From [Streptosporangium] indianense (GTDB taxonomy: Bacteria > Actinomycetota > Actinomycetes > Streptomycetales > Streptomycetaceae): a stretch of 37,631 bases of DNA. The position numbers were made by a program, and so were the translations under genes. This document shows, piece after piece, positions 8,551 through 15,702 of this stretch. The stretch covers positions 1 to 37,631 of the forward strand of contig NZ_JAKEIO010000070.1 in the NCBI RefSeq assembly GCF_021474405.1, written 5' to 3'. The stretch's first letter is position 1; every line of letters begins with the position of its first letter. Under the pieces are notes generated by a model. It saw only the letters and a program-made list of their open reading frames with translations, was not told the origin of the DNA and ran no database searches.

Positions 8551-9180
8551 TCACCTGGTCACCCCCGTCAGCGCCAGGAACTCGCCGCGGGAGCGGGCGT
8601 CGGAGCGCAGGAGGCCGAGGAGGGTGGAGGTCAGGGTGTCGGAGCCGGTGGCCTGGACGCCGCGCAGCGTCATGCAGGAGTGCTCGGCCTCGATGACCAC
8701 GCCGACGCCCTTGGGCTCCAGATGGGTCTGCAGCCAGTCGGCGACCTGCTTGGTCAGGCGCTCCTGCACCTGGGGGCGGCAGGCGAAGTGCTCGACGACG
8801 CGCGCCAGCTTGGACAGACCCAGGATGCGGGCGCCGGGCAGGTAGCCGACGTGTGCCGTGCCGACCACCGGAAGGAGGTGGTGCTCGCAGACGGTGCGGA
8901 CCGGAATGCGCCGGGCCAGGACGAGCTCGTCGTAGCCCTCGTCGTTGGGGAACGTGGTCAGGTCGAAGGGGCGGGGGCTGAAGAGTTCGGCGTAGGCGCG
9001 GGCCATCCGGCCGGGCGTGCCCCGCAGGCTCTCCGACGCCGTGGAGATGCCGAGGGCCTCCAGGAAGCGGCCCGCGGCGACCTCGGCGGCCGCCAGGTCG
9101 ATCCCGTCGGATTCGTGGACCACCCGCAGAACGGGCCGTTCGAGTGCCGTCGCTTCGCCGTGCGGTGAGAGCGGGACCAT
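8551..9180 (-). CDS. folE: GTP cyclohydrolase I
   Basis: The protein is 209 aa. It converts GTP to 7,8-dihydroneopterin triphosphate, the first step of folate and pterin synthesis. The start is the ATG at 9180 with GGGAGG six bases upstream. Family signatures are clear: TPGRMARAYAELF, the zinc site CEHHLLPVVGTAHVGYLP (Cys98, His101), GLSKLARVVEHFACRPQVQERL, and IEAEHSCMTLRGV with the second zinc cysteine Cys169. Length matches the FolE type I family. It is not next to other folate genes here; it is divergent from a cysteine-rich regulator, so it may be a second, conditionally expressed copy. That last point is inference from context. Confidence 0.95.
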   Translation of the reverse strand: MVPLSPHGEATALERPVLRVVHESDGIDLAAAEVAAGRFLEALGISTASESLRGTPGRMARAYAELFSPRPFDLTTFPNDEGYDELVLARRIPVRTVCEHHLLPVVGTAHVGYLPGARILGLSKLARVVEHFACRPQVQERLTKQVADWLQTHLEPKGVGVVIEAEHSCMTLRGVQATGSDTLTSTLLGLLRSDARSRGEFLALTGVTR

Positions 9181-9204
9181 GGTGACCTCCCTGAGTTTCG
9201 CCAA

Positions 9205-9236
9205 CAAGTTTTTCCTTTATTCCGTTCCGGCGTCAA
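9205..9236 (-). promoter_or_regulatory. folE: Possible folE promoter
   Basis: On the minus strand, TTGACG (9231-9236) is followed by an unusually AT-rich stretch with AATAAAGGAAAAACT ahead of the folE ribosome site. TTGACG fits a housekeeping -35. The -10 is not certain, since the AT-rich stretch offers more than one weak choice. Confidence 0.4.
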
Positions 9237-9269
9237 GGTCTGCAGGCCACGCGGACCGAATCACTCTCG

Positions 9270-9287
9270 CTCCCATACATGTGGGAG
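9270..9287. promoter_or_regulatory. Inverted-repeat operator candidate between folE and the HTH regulator
   Basis: CTCCCA-TACATG-TGGGAG is a perfect 6-bp inverted repeat with a 6-bp centre. It sits 13 bases before the GTG of the regulator and about 90 bases before folE. The position suits a site where the regulator controls itself and possibly the divergent folE. The GGGAG of its right arm may also act as the ribosome site. Confidence 0.5.
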
Positions 9288-9300
9288 TTACCGTGGACTC

Positions 9301-10071
9301 GTGGCTTCCGACCCGCCTGAGCAGACCGACCCGGCAGTCAGCGCCCTCGACTCCGCCGGCGCCATCGATTCCGTCAGCGTCCTGAGCGAGGACTCGCGCC
9401 GGCGCATGTTCGCCTTCATCCGGCGGGCCCGGCGCCCCGTCACCCGCGACGAGGCCGCCGGCAGCGTCGGCATCTCCCGCAAGCTCGCCGCCTTCCACCT
9501 CGACAAGCTGGTCGACGCCGGTCTGCTGCGCGCCCGCTACGCGTCGCCGGAGGGGACCCGCAAGGTCGGCAGGCAGCCCAAGGTGTACGAGCCCACCGAC
9601 GCCCAGATCACCGTGAACATCCCCGACCGACGGCACGAGCTGCTGGCCGACCTGCTCCTGGACGCCGTCCTGACCGAGCGGGCCGACGAGACCGCCGTGC
9701 AGGCCGCGATGCGTGCCGCCCGGCAGCGCGGGCTGGAGGTGGGCGAGGCCGCACGGCACGAGACCCGTCCGGGGCGGCTGGGCCCCGAGCGGGGCCTGAC
9801 CACCTGCGAGGGCCTGCTGGAGCAGTACGGCTACGAGCCCGTCCGGGAGACCCCGACGCGGATCCGGCTGCGCAACTGCCCGTTCCATCCGCTGGCGGCG
9901 AAGGCACCGGAGCTGGTGTGCGGCATGAACCAGGCGTTCCTCAGCGGCTACCTCGACGGCCTGGAGGTCGGCGGCGTCCGCGCGGTCCTGGCGCCCGAAC
10001 CCGGGGAGTGCTGCGTACGGCTCGGTTCCGGCGGCTGCGAGTCCGCGGCGGAGACACCCACGGGGCACTGA
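9301..10071 (+). CDS. Cysteine-rich (SufR-like) HTH transcriptional regulator
   Basis: The protein is 256 aa from a GTG start; leaderless initiation is possible. The winged helix-turn-helix is at about residues 26-105 (VLSEDSRRRMFAFIRRA, RDEAAGSVGISRKLAAFHLDKL, GRQPKVYEP). The C-terminal domain carries conserved cysteines: Cys169 (TCEGLLE), Cys193 in RNCPFHPLA, Cys207 in LVCGMNQAF and Cys237/238 in GECCVRL. This spacing resembles SufR/DeoR-like actinobacterial regulators that bind an iron-sulfur cluster or metal. The protein therefore may sense iron, redox or nitric oxide. It is divergent from folE and lies upstream of an aquaglyceroporin. The DNA-binding call is firm; the cluster is inferred from the cysteines. 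Confidence 0.83.
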   Translation: MASDPPEQTDPAVSALDSAGAIDSVSVLSEDSRRRMFAFIRRARRPVTRDEAAGSVGISRKLAAFHLDKLVDAGLLRARYASPEGTRKVGRQPKVYEPTDAQITVNIPDRRHELLADLLLDAVLTERADETAVQAAMRAARQRGLEVGEAARHETRPGRLGPERGLTTCEGLLEQYGYEPVRETPTRIRLRNCPFHPLAAKAPELVCGMNQAFLSGYLDGLEVGGVRAVLAPEPGECCVRLGSGGCESAAETPTGH

Positions 10072-10133
10072 CGAGAACGGGGGCGAGCCAGCCGGCAGAG
10101 GGAGGTCCTGCGGTTGCCGCGGCGCACGCCACG

Positions 10134-10151
10134 GGTTACCACGTGATTACC
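10134..10151. promoter_or_regulatory. Imperfect palindrome upstream of the aquaporin
   Basis: GGTTACCACGTGATTACC is an 18-bp near-palindrome (14 of 18 positions symmetric) centred on CACGTG. It lies 42 bases before the aquaporin start, in a place suited for an operator. Its half-site also reads as a tandem repeat, TTACCACGTG followed by TTACCGCGTG. It does not resemble the 9270 inverted repeat. Confidence 0.4.
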
Positions 10152-10192
10152 GCGTGTCACCCGCGACCGCAGCGACCTCAGGGAGAAATCAC

Positions 10193-11137
10193 ATGGCACT
10201 CGAGATCAAGCCGCTGGTGAAACCCTCCAGGCTCAGACGTCGCGCAGGCCTGGCCGGCGAGTGTCTGGCGGAGTTCCTCGGGACGTTCGTCCTCATCTCC
10301 TTCGGCTGCGGCGTGGTGGCGATGACGGTCGCCGCGCTGCCCGGCTCGGGCCGTACCGAGGGGCCCACCATCTTCTTCCTCAGCGCCGGGGACTGGCTCC
10401 TGATCACCTGGGGCTGGTGCATGGCCGTGATCCTGGGCATCTACGTGGCCGGCGGTGTCAGCGGGGCGCACATCAACCCGGCCGTCACCTTGGCCTTCGC
10501 GGTCCGCCGCAGGTTCCCCTGGGTCAAGGTCGTGCCCTACTGGGCGTCCCAGGTGCTCGGCGCCCTCGCCGGAGCCGCCCTGGTCTACGCCGTGTACCAC
10601 GACGCCATCAACGCCTTCGACGACGCCTTCAGGGGACCGAAGACGAACGGGAAGACCCTCGCCTCGTTCTCCATCTTCGCGACGTTCCCCGCGCCGTACT
10701 TCGGCGGTGGCATCTGGGGTCCGCTGATCGACCAGGTCGTCGGCACGGCCTTCCTGGTCATGCTGGTCGTGGCGATCATCGACCTGCGCAACACGGCCGT
10801 GAAGGCGAACCTCGGCCCGCTGGTGATCGGCTTCGTCGTGGCGGCCATCGGCATGTCGTACGGGGCGAACGCGGGCTACGCGATCAACCCGGCCCGTGAC
10901 TTCGGCCCGCGCCTGTTCACCTGGATGGCGGGATGGGACGGACTGGCCTTTCCCGGCAGCCTGGCCGGGGCGTTCAGCGACTACTGGTGGATCCCGATCG
11001 TCGGGCCGCTCGTCGGCGGCGTGATCGGCGTGCTGGTGTACGACCTGTTCATCGGCGACGTACTGCACGCCCGCGCGCAGGCGGGCGAGGGGCCGGAGCC
11101 CGGAAGGACGCGTCCCACCACGTCCGACGAGGAGTGA
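10193..11137 (+). CDS. MIP-family channel, aquaglyceroporin (GlpF-like)
   Basis: The protein is 314 aa from the ATG at 10193 with GGGAGA upstream. It is a six-helix channel for passive movement of glycerol, small neutral solutes or water across the cytoplasmic membrane. Both half-helix motifs are intact: GAHINPAVTLAF (about residue 86) and GYAINPARDFGPRLF (about 228). The aspartate after the second NPAR is the mark of glycerol-type members. N-terminal ECLAEFLGTFVLISFGCG is helix 1. The C-terminal tail is hydrophilic and acidic. No glycerol kinase is adjacent, so the solute is open. A strong hairpin follows at once, so the gene ends its transcription unit. Confidence 0.93.
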   Translation: MALEIKPLVKPSRLRRRAGLAGECLAEFLGTFVLISFGCGVVAMTVAALPGSGRTEGPTIFFLSAGDWLLITWGWCMAVILGIYVAGGVSGAHINPAVTLAFAVRRRFPWVKVVPYWASQVLGALAGAALVYAVYHDAINAFDDAFRGPKTNGKTLASFSIFATFPAPYFGGGIWGPLIDQVVGTAFLVMLVVAIIDLRNTAVKANLGPLVIGFVVAAIGMSYGANAGYAINPARDFGPRLFTWMAGWDGLAFPGSLAGAFSDYWWIPIVGPLVGGVIGVLVYDLFIGDVLHARAQAGEGPEPGRTRPTTSDEE

Positions 11138-11140
11138 GCG

Positions 11141-11173
11141 GCATCGGCCGCCGGCCGGGCCGGCGGCCGATGC
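11141..11173 (+). terminator. Strong hairpin terminator after the aquaporin
   Basis: A perfect 14-bp stem, GCATCGGCCGCCGG (11141-11154) with its complement (11160-11173), has a 5-base loop. It starts three bases after the aquaporin stop codon and is followed by TAGATTCC. Confidence 0.85.
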
Positions 11174-11269
11174 TAGATTCCTCCGGGCGTCCGCCAGGAG
11201 GGGTGCGGATCGCCGGCCGGGCAGGTCAACCGGCCCAGGCAAGGCCCGTATCGGATGGTGGCACGATCC

Positions 11270-11677
11270 ATGACTGACCCGGAGGAGCTCCCCGGCGCGG
11301 CCGGCGCTCCGGTTCCGCGGATCCTCGGCAACACCGGCGCGCTCGCCGCGACCGACCCGGAGGCGACCGGTGCCCTGTGGCGGCTGGCCGAGCCCGGCAG
11401 GCAACTGGACGCCAACCTCATCCGCGTACCGCCGCGGGGATCCATCGACGCGCACGCCGAACCCGACCTCGACGTCCTGCTGCTCGTCGTCTCCGGAGAC
11501 GGCATGCTCGGCTCCACGGCCGGGCCGCACCCGGTGGAGCCCGGCAGCCTCGTCTGGCTGCCGCACGGCAGCGTCCGCAGCGTGACCGCGGGCCCGGACG
11601 GCCTGTCGTACGTGACCGTGCACCGCCGCCGCCCCGGTATGCAGATCCGGAGCGGGCCCCGGGCCCGACAGCCGTAG
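11270..11677 (+). CDS. Small cupin-domain protein
   Basis: The protein is 135 aa from the ATG at 11270; an in-frame ATG at 11255 is an alternative and neither has a clear ribosome site. It is a single-domain cupin: LDANLIRVPPRGSIDAHAEPDLDVLLLVVSG forms the first cupin motif and VEPGSLVWLPHGSVRSV the second. Only part of the usual His/Glu metal-binding set is present (His at about 59, His at about 103), so metal binding and enzyme activity are uncertain. Proteins of this type in actinobacteria are mostly uncharacterised. It lies 109 bp before an SDR gene on the same strand. Confidence 0.75.
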   Translation: MTDPEELPGAAGAPVPRILGNTGALAATDPEATGALWRLAEPGRQLDANLIRVPPRGSIDAHAEPDLDVLLLVVSGDGMLGSTAGPHPVEPGSLVWLPHGSVRSVTAGPDGLSYVTVHRRRPGMQIRSGPRARQP

Positions 11678-11785
11678 CCCAAGCGCGAGGCGCGGCCGGG
11701 TCGGCGGACGTCACCGGCGTCGAGAGGGTTGGGGCAGGACTCCCGCGGAACACTGCGCAGAGGAAACAGATCCGAGGGAGGAACC

Positions 11786-12514
11786 GTGAGCCGGATTCTG
11801 GTGACCGGGTCCGCGGACGGGCTGGGAAGGGCCACGGCCGAGGCGTTGCTGGACGCCGGGCACGACGTGGTGGTGCACGCCCGGAGTGCCGAACGGGCCA
11901 AGGTGCTGGGCGACTTGGCCGACCGTGGAGCGGACGTCGTGGTGGGGGACTTCGCCGAGCGTGACGCCGTACGGCGGGTCGCCGACGAGCTGGACGCGTC
12001 CCGGCCGCTCGACGCCGTCGTCCACAACGCCGGGGTGTGGAGCGGCCCTGCCGTCATGCCGGTCAACATCGTCGCGCCCTATCTACTCACGGCCCTGCTG
12101 CGCGGGCCGCGCCGGCTGGTGTACCTGAGCAGCGGCTCGCATCTCGGCGGACGCCCGTCGGCGCTGGAGGGGACCGACTGGCGGGGCGCGAGCGCGGGGT
12201 CGTACGCCGACAGCAAGCTGTTCGTGACGGCGCTGGCGGCCGCGGTGGCCCGGCTGCGTCCCGGGGTGGCGAGCAACGCCGTGGACCCCGGCTGGGTTCC
12301 GACCAGGATGGGCGGGCCCCACGCACCGGACGACCTCGAGCTCGGCCACCGGACGCAGGAGTGGCTGGCCTCGAGCGACGACCCGGAGGCCCTGTCCACC
12401 GGCGGCTACTGGTACCACGGCAAGCGCACGCAGTCGCACCGCGCCGTCCACGACGAGGCGTTCCAGGACCGTCTCGTGCGGGCCCTGGCGGAGGAGACCG
12501 GCACGGCGCTGTGA
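11786..12514 (+). CDS. Short-chain dehydrogenase/reductase
   Basis: The protein is 242 aa from the GTG at 11786, with GGGAGG upstream. It is a classical SDR with a Rossmann fold: nucleotide loop TGSADGLG (7-14), HNAG (80-83), Ser115/116 in YLSSGSHL and the catalytic pair Tyr140/Lys144 in YADSKLF. The PGWVPTRMGG segment (about 170) is typical of SDRs that bind cofactor close to the active site. The helix usually carrying the substrate loop is short. The substrate is unknown. The gene follows the cupin and may be co-transcribed with it. Confidence 0.92.
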   Translation: MSRILVTGSADGLGRATAEALLDAGHDVVVHARSAERAKVLGDLADRGADVVVGDFAERDAVRRVADELDASRPLDAVVHNAGVWSGPAVMPVNIVAPYLLTALLRGPRRLVYLSSGSHLGGRPSALEGTDWRGASAGSYADSKLFVTALAAAVARLRPGVASNAVDPGWVPTRMGGPHAPDDLELGHRTQEWLASSDDPEALSTGGYWYHGKRTQSHRAVHDEAFQDRLVRALAEETGTAL

Positions 12515-12754
12515 GCGGAGTCCCCTCCATCCCCGCGCCCGCTCCGGGCGAGCCCACCCCACCGGGCGTCGGCCGGCGCAGGGGGACATCAGGCCGTAGG
12601 AGTCGGACGGCAGCCGGCAGAAGGCCCGGCATCCCACATGAGCGGGACCGGACGGGGCACCCGTGTGCCCGTTCGACCAGCGACGGGAGCCGGTCCCGAA
12701 GGGCCCGCGCCGTACGCTCGGTGCCGACCGTGCGAGCCGACGGGGAGTCGAGTG

Positions 12755-13711
12755 ATGAGCGCCGAAGACGCGGGCAAGCTGCTGGACGGGCTGACCGTGG
12801 ACACCAGCCGCCAGGAGCAGCCGATCGTGCTGGACGGTGACGGGCGCCCCATCAGGACCTGGCGGGAGAACTATCCGTACGACCGCAAGGTGGGCCGCAA
12901 GGAGTACGAGCGGACCAAGCGCATCCTGCAGATAGAGCTGCTCAAGCTCCAGCGCTGGGTCAAGGACACCGGCGCACGCCTGGTCGTCGTGTGCGAGGGG
13001 CGGGACGCGGCGGGCAAGGGCGGCACGATCCAGCGCCTCACCGAGCGGCTCAACCCGCGCGGCGCACGCGTGGTCGCCCTGGACAAGCCCACCGAACGTG
13101 AAGCGGGTCAGTGGTACTTCCAGCGGTACATCGCGCACCTGCCGACGGCCGGGGAGATCGTCTTCCTCGACCGCTCCTGGTACAACCGGGCCGGGGTGGA
13201 ACGGGTGATGGGCTACTGCTCCAAGGACGAGTACGAGCTGTTCCTCGAGCAGTGCCCGGCCTTCGAGCGGATGCTGGTGGACGACGGGATCCTGCTGGTG
13301 AAGTTCTGGTTCTCGGTGTCGCGCTCCGAGCAGCGCACGCGGTTCGCGATCCGGCAGGTCGACCCGGTGCGCCAGTGGAAGCTCTCCCCCACCGACCTGG
13401 CCTCGCTGGACCTCTGGGACGACTACACCGAGGCGAAGGTGGACATGTTCCGCGCCACGGACACCGCGCACGCGCCCTGGACCGTCGTCAAGAGCAACGA
13501 CAAGCGGCGCGCACGGCTGGAGACCATGCGCAGCCTGCTGTCGCGCGTCGACTACGCGAGCAAGGACCGCGAGGCGGTAGGCACGCCCGACCCCCTCATC
13601 GTGGGCGCCGCCGACACCCTCCTGGAGCCGGGTGAGGAGGACACCAAGCTGTCACCCACTCCCCTGTTTCCCGGCGCCGAGGGACCCGGTAAGCACCCGG
13701 CGTCCGGCTGA
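12755..13711 (+). CDS. ppk2: Polyphosphate kinase 2 (class I)
   Basis: The protein is 318 aa from the ATG at 12755, with GGGGAG upstream; the longer frame from 12638 has weaker coding signal. It is a P-loop kinase that uses polyphosphate to phosphorylate ADP or GDP, and the reverse. Walker A is EGRDAAGKGG (81-90), Walker B is FLDRSWYNRAGVERVMGY with Asp139, and the KPTEREAGQWYFQRY segment forms the lid. WFSVSRSEQRTRF and WKLSPTDLASLDLWDDY complete the family pattern. Length fits a one-domain class I PPK2. The TGA stop is part of the stem of the terminator that follows. It probably helps set NTP balance under stress; that role is inferred. Confidence 0.95.
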   Translation: MSAEDAGKLLDGLTVDTSRQEQPIVLDGDGRPIRTWRENYPYDRKVGRKEYERTKRILQIELLKLQRWVKDTGARLVVVCEGRDAAGKGGTIQRLTERLNPRGARVVALDKPTEREAGQWYFQRYIAHLPTAGEIVFLDRSWYNRAGVERVMGYCSKDEYELFLEQCPAFERMLVDDGILLVKFWFSVSRSEQRTRFAIRQVDPVRQWKLSPTDLASLDLWDDYTEAKVDMFRATDTAHAPWTVVKSNDKRRARLETMRSLLSRVDYASKDREAVGTPDPLIVGAADTLLEPGEEDTKLSPTPLFPGAEGPGKHPASG

Positions 13712-13770
13712 CGTGCCCGGGCCCCTCACTCCTCCCGGGAGGAGTGAGGGGCCCGGGCCCGGACACGTCA
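13709..13770. terminator. Symmetric bidirectional terminator shared by two convergent genes
   Basis: A perfect 44-base palindrome (13715-13758, centred on CCCGGG) fills most of the 56 bases between two converging genes. Outer arms TGACGT (13709-13714) and ACGTCA (13765-13770) extend the pairing after a 6-base bulge. Each outer arm contains the TGA stop of one of the two genes. As RNA it forms a very strong stem on either strand. Confidence 0.9.
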
Positions 13771-14133
13771 GCCTCGTGCCGGGGTGCGCGTCTGTGTGCG
13801 GTGGTCGTAGTACGCCCAGACGACCACGGTCACCACGGCCGTGAACCCGACCGTCAAGACCCGCACCGCGCCACTGGTCAGGTAGGCGGCACACCCCGTG
13901 AGCCCCGCTCCGCACAGCATGATCACGCGGCTGACCAGGCGGTTCTCGGTCGGCTGGGGGTCCTCACGGTCCTTGAGATCGTGCAGGGCGTCCTGCGCCG
14001 GATGGGCGGAACCGCGCCGTGCGCGGGCGCGGTAGGTCAGCCCGTAGCTGATCAGTGCGTACAGCGCGAGAGCGCCCAGGACCCAGAGCCAGACATAGGG
14101 GTCGTCATCACTCGATCCTCGTGCCAGGTACAC
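13768..14133 (-). CDS. Small membrane protein, function unknown
   Basis: The protein is 121 aa from a GTG at 14133 with GAAGGAG eight bases upstream. Three hydrophobic segments are visible: VWLWVLGALALYALISYGL (about 14-33), VIMLCGAGLTGCAAYLTSG (about 70-88) and a VLTVGFTAVVTVVVWAYY stretch (about 92-109). Between the first and second is a charged cytoplasm-like segment, AHPAQDALHDLKDREDPQP. No known domain is recognised. Its stop lies in the shared terminator with ppk2, and it lies 42 bp downstream of the anti-sigma-type ATPase gene on the same strand, so these two may form a short operon. Confidence 0.7.
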   Translation of the reverse strand: MYLARGSSDDDPYVWLWVLGALALYALISYGLTYRARARRGSAHPAQDALHDLKDREDPQPTENRLVSRVIMLCGAGLTGCAAYLTSGAVRVLTVGFTAVVTVVVWAYYDHRTQTRTPARG

Positions 14134-14175
14134 GACACTTCTCCTTCGGAAGCGGGACGCGACGGTGAACAGCGC

Positions 14176-14685
14176 TCAACTGCCGTCGCCGTCCTGCCGG
14201 TCGGCGCCGGCCTCGGGGTCGGCCGGACGGAAACACGCGGTCACCGTCTTGCCGTGCCGCTGGCACCTCATGCCCCACTCGTCGGCCAGCTTGCTCACGA
14301 TCGCCACTCCGCGGCCGGAGACCTCACCCGGCTCAGGGTCGCGCTGACGCGGCAGCGAAGGGTCCTCGTCGTGGACGCTCACATGGAGGCAGTCGCCGTC
14401 CCACGTGAGGACCAGGTGCGCGTCGCTGTGCGCATGGACGTGCGCGTTGGTGATCAGCTCGGACACCGCCAGAACGACGGCGTCCACCGTGTCCGGCTCC
14501 GCAGCGGCCCACGGCAGGGAGTCGAGACGCTCGCGCGTCCACTCCCTGCCCGCGCGCACTCCTTCGGACATCCGGAACGAGTGCGCCCAGCCCATCGCCT
14601 TTACCGCCACTGCCCCCGGTCCCCTCTTCTCGGTCCACACCGGCTCGTGCGAGACCGTGTACCCGGTCCGTGACCAGGCAGGCAT
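14176..14685 (-). CDS. RsbW-like anti-sigma/ATP-binding protein
   Basis: The protein is 169 aa. It is a stand-alone HATPase_c (GHKL) domain of the Streptomyces RsbW/SpoIIAB-like family, which bind or phosphorylate sigma-factor partners. The N-box is AVSELITNAHVHA, G1 is SVHDEDPSLP and G2 is SGRGVAIVSKLADEWG, with the usual ending GKTVTACF. The ATG at 14685 has GAGGTG five bases upstream. The first 40 residues are less conserved. No cognate anti-anti-sigma factor is encoded in the window; the two SpoIIE phosphatases at 1495 and 29793 could belong to the same network, which is inference. Confidence 0.9.
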   Translation of the reverse strand: MPAWSRTGYTVSHEPVWTEKRGPGAVAVKAMGWAHSFRMSEGVRAGREWTRERLDSLPWAAAEPDTVDAVVLAVSELITNAHVHAHSDAHLVLTWDGDCLHVSVHDEDPSLPRQRDPEPGEVSGRGVAIVSKLADEWGMRCQRHGKTVTACFRPADPEAGADRQDGDGS

Positions 14686-14872
14686 GGGGACACCTCAACC
14701 CGGCATCGTTCCGCGACATGGCGGAACCCCCGGCGTTCCAGGGCCTGGTGCAGCATGGCCACGTGGGCGCTCTCGGCGGCAAGGCCGATCGAGGTGCCCG
14801 CGCGGTCGAGGTGGGGACGCACCGCGCTGCCGCCGTTGATGAACAGCAGGATGCCGTGGACCAGTTGACCCA
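14601..14872 (-). CDS. Possible small protein or gene fragment, unknown
   Basis: The frame gives 90 aa from an ATG at 14872. The first 55 residues look protein-like (GQLVHGILLFINGG, LDRAGTSIGLAAESAHVAML, HQALERRGFRHV). The last 30 lie over the start of the anti-sigma-type gene and look like random translation. It may therefore be a truncated gene whose true end was lost, or a short real gene with a long overlap. No family was recognised. It begins exactly where the plus-strand MmyB-type pseudogene begins, so a rearrangement joint at about 14870 is possible. Confidence 0.4.
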
Positions 14873-15170
14873 TCCTCGAACCCGGCTCCCACGACTTCGT
14901 CGATGACGGGGACAGCGACGCCCGGATCACCGTCGCGCTCCTGCGCGCCGAGGCGGGCCGAGGCGGGCCGAGGCGGGCCGATACCCCAACGCCCGGGGGC
15001 TGCGCCAACTCGTGGGCGATTCTCCATGGTGTGACCCGTTGTGACGCGTTCCGCACCCGCTGGGCGGCCCACACGTGCGGATCCACCACGGCGGGCCCCA
15101 GCGGTTCCCTCACCCCGAGGCCGGCTTCCCGGAACTGACCTACCAGCCCCTGGACCTGATGGATCGCTGA
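14869..15170 (+). pseudogene. Decayed MmyB-type XRE regulator, C-terminal remnant
   Basis: Four consecutive pieces match the C-terminal ligand-binding region of MmyB-like HTH regulators. DARITVALLRAEAG ends at about 14958, RYPNARGLRQLVGD runs 14979-15020, RCDAFRTRWAAH about 15038-15073, and VRIHHGGPQRFPHPEAGF to TYQPLDLMDR ends at the TGA at 15168-15170. The first break is a 20-base gain by tandem repeat. Another is at the VGD-S region, and a third is a single lost base between WAAHT and VRIHH. The HTH half is missing. High third-position G/C in each piece supports former coding. It cannot give a working protein. Confidence 0.75.
14950..14979 (+). repeat. Three tandem copies of a 10-bp unit
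   Basis: GAGGCGGGCC is repeated three times without spacing inside the MmyB-type pseudogene. With a single copy the reading frame would run on as AEAGRYPNARGLRQLVG, so two extra copies (20 bases) cause the frameshift. Confidence 0.95.
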
Positions 15171-15194
15171 GCGACGCTCCCGGTCTCCCGAAGC

Positions 15195-15237
15195 GAGCAG
15201 GACCCGCCCCGATGCGGATGGTGGGCGGGCCCTGCTC
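15195..15237 (+). terminator. Hairpin after the MmyB-type pseudogene
   Basis: GAGCAGGACCCGCCC (15195-15209) pairs with GGGCGGGCCCTGCTC (15223-15237) with one mismatch and a 13-base loop. It lies 25 bases beyond the old stop codon, so it is probably the leftover terminator of the decayed gene. Confidence 0.75.
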
Positions 15238-15702
15238 GTGTGCACCATTGTCGGGACCTCGGGGCGCGCGGGCCACGCGTGAGATCGTCCGATGTGCGCG
15301 CGCCGCGCACACCCGGCGCGCGCGGCGCACATCCCGTGCAACCGGCGTCAACCGTGGCGGGCGCCACCCCGTGCCGCATCGCACCGTCCGGTCGTCGCAC
15401 GGCGCCACGCTCGTGTCACATGGTGCAGCCCGGCGTGGGTAGGCGGTGCGCATGACCGAGGGTGAGACGGACGGAGAGCCGGGCGTGCGCGCGACCGGGC
15501 ACATCGGCCCCTGGCAGGCCGCAGCGGACGCGGGGCCCGGAATGCCGGGCGGGCTCCGCGGCGCGTCCCGGCCCGACCGGGGAGGTGAACGGTGGTAGAC
15601 ACGTATGCCACCGGCACCCGCCACGTGCGACCCCGGGTAGCACCCGTCTGCCTGCGGCGACGATACTGGCAGGCACCCCCACCCCCGCTCACAGATGGAC
15701 CC
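15238..15702. other. Long intergenic region with GC-rich inverted repeat
   Basis: No supported gene is seen. The arms GATGTGCGC (15291-15299) and GCGCACATC (15325-15333) are a perfect 9-bp inverted repeat with an alternating CG-rich interior. A 48-codon plus-strand frame (15452-15598) is possible but unconvincing. The end of the region should hold the promoter of the gene at 15703; GGCGACGATACT at about 15656-15667 contains a possible -10 (GATACT). Confidence 0.4.

Noticed and set aside
10100..10146. Possible leader peptide with TTG start after GGGAGG before the aquaporin
   Set aside because: It would be only about eleven codons with no attenuator-like hairpin; too little evidence.
15452..15598. 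A 48-codon plus-strand frame starting MTEGETDGEPG
   Set aside because: No ribosome site, weak codon bias and no similarity I recognise; kept as intergenic.
15592..15702. Upstream GTG start with a good ribosome site for the gene at 15703
   Set aside because: The 37-codon extension has only about two-thirds G/C at third positions against over 90 percent in the gene body, so the ATG at 15703 is preferred, although the GGGGAGG site keeps this open.
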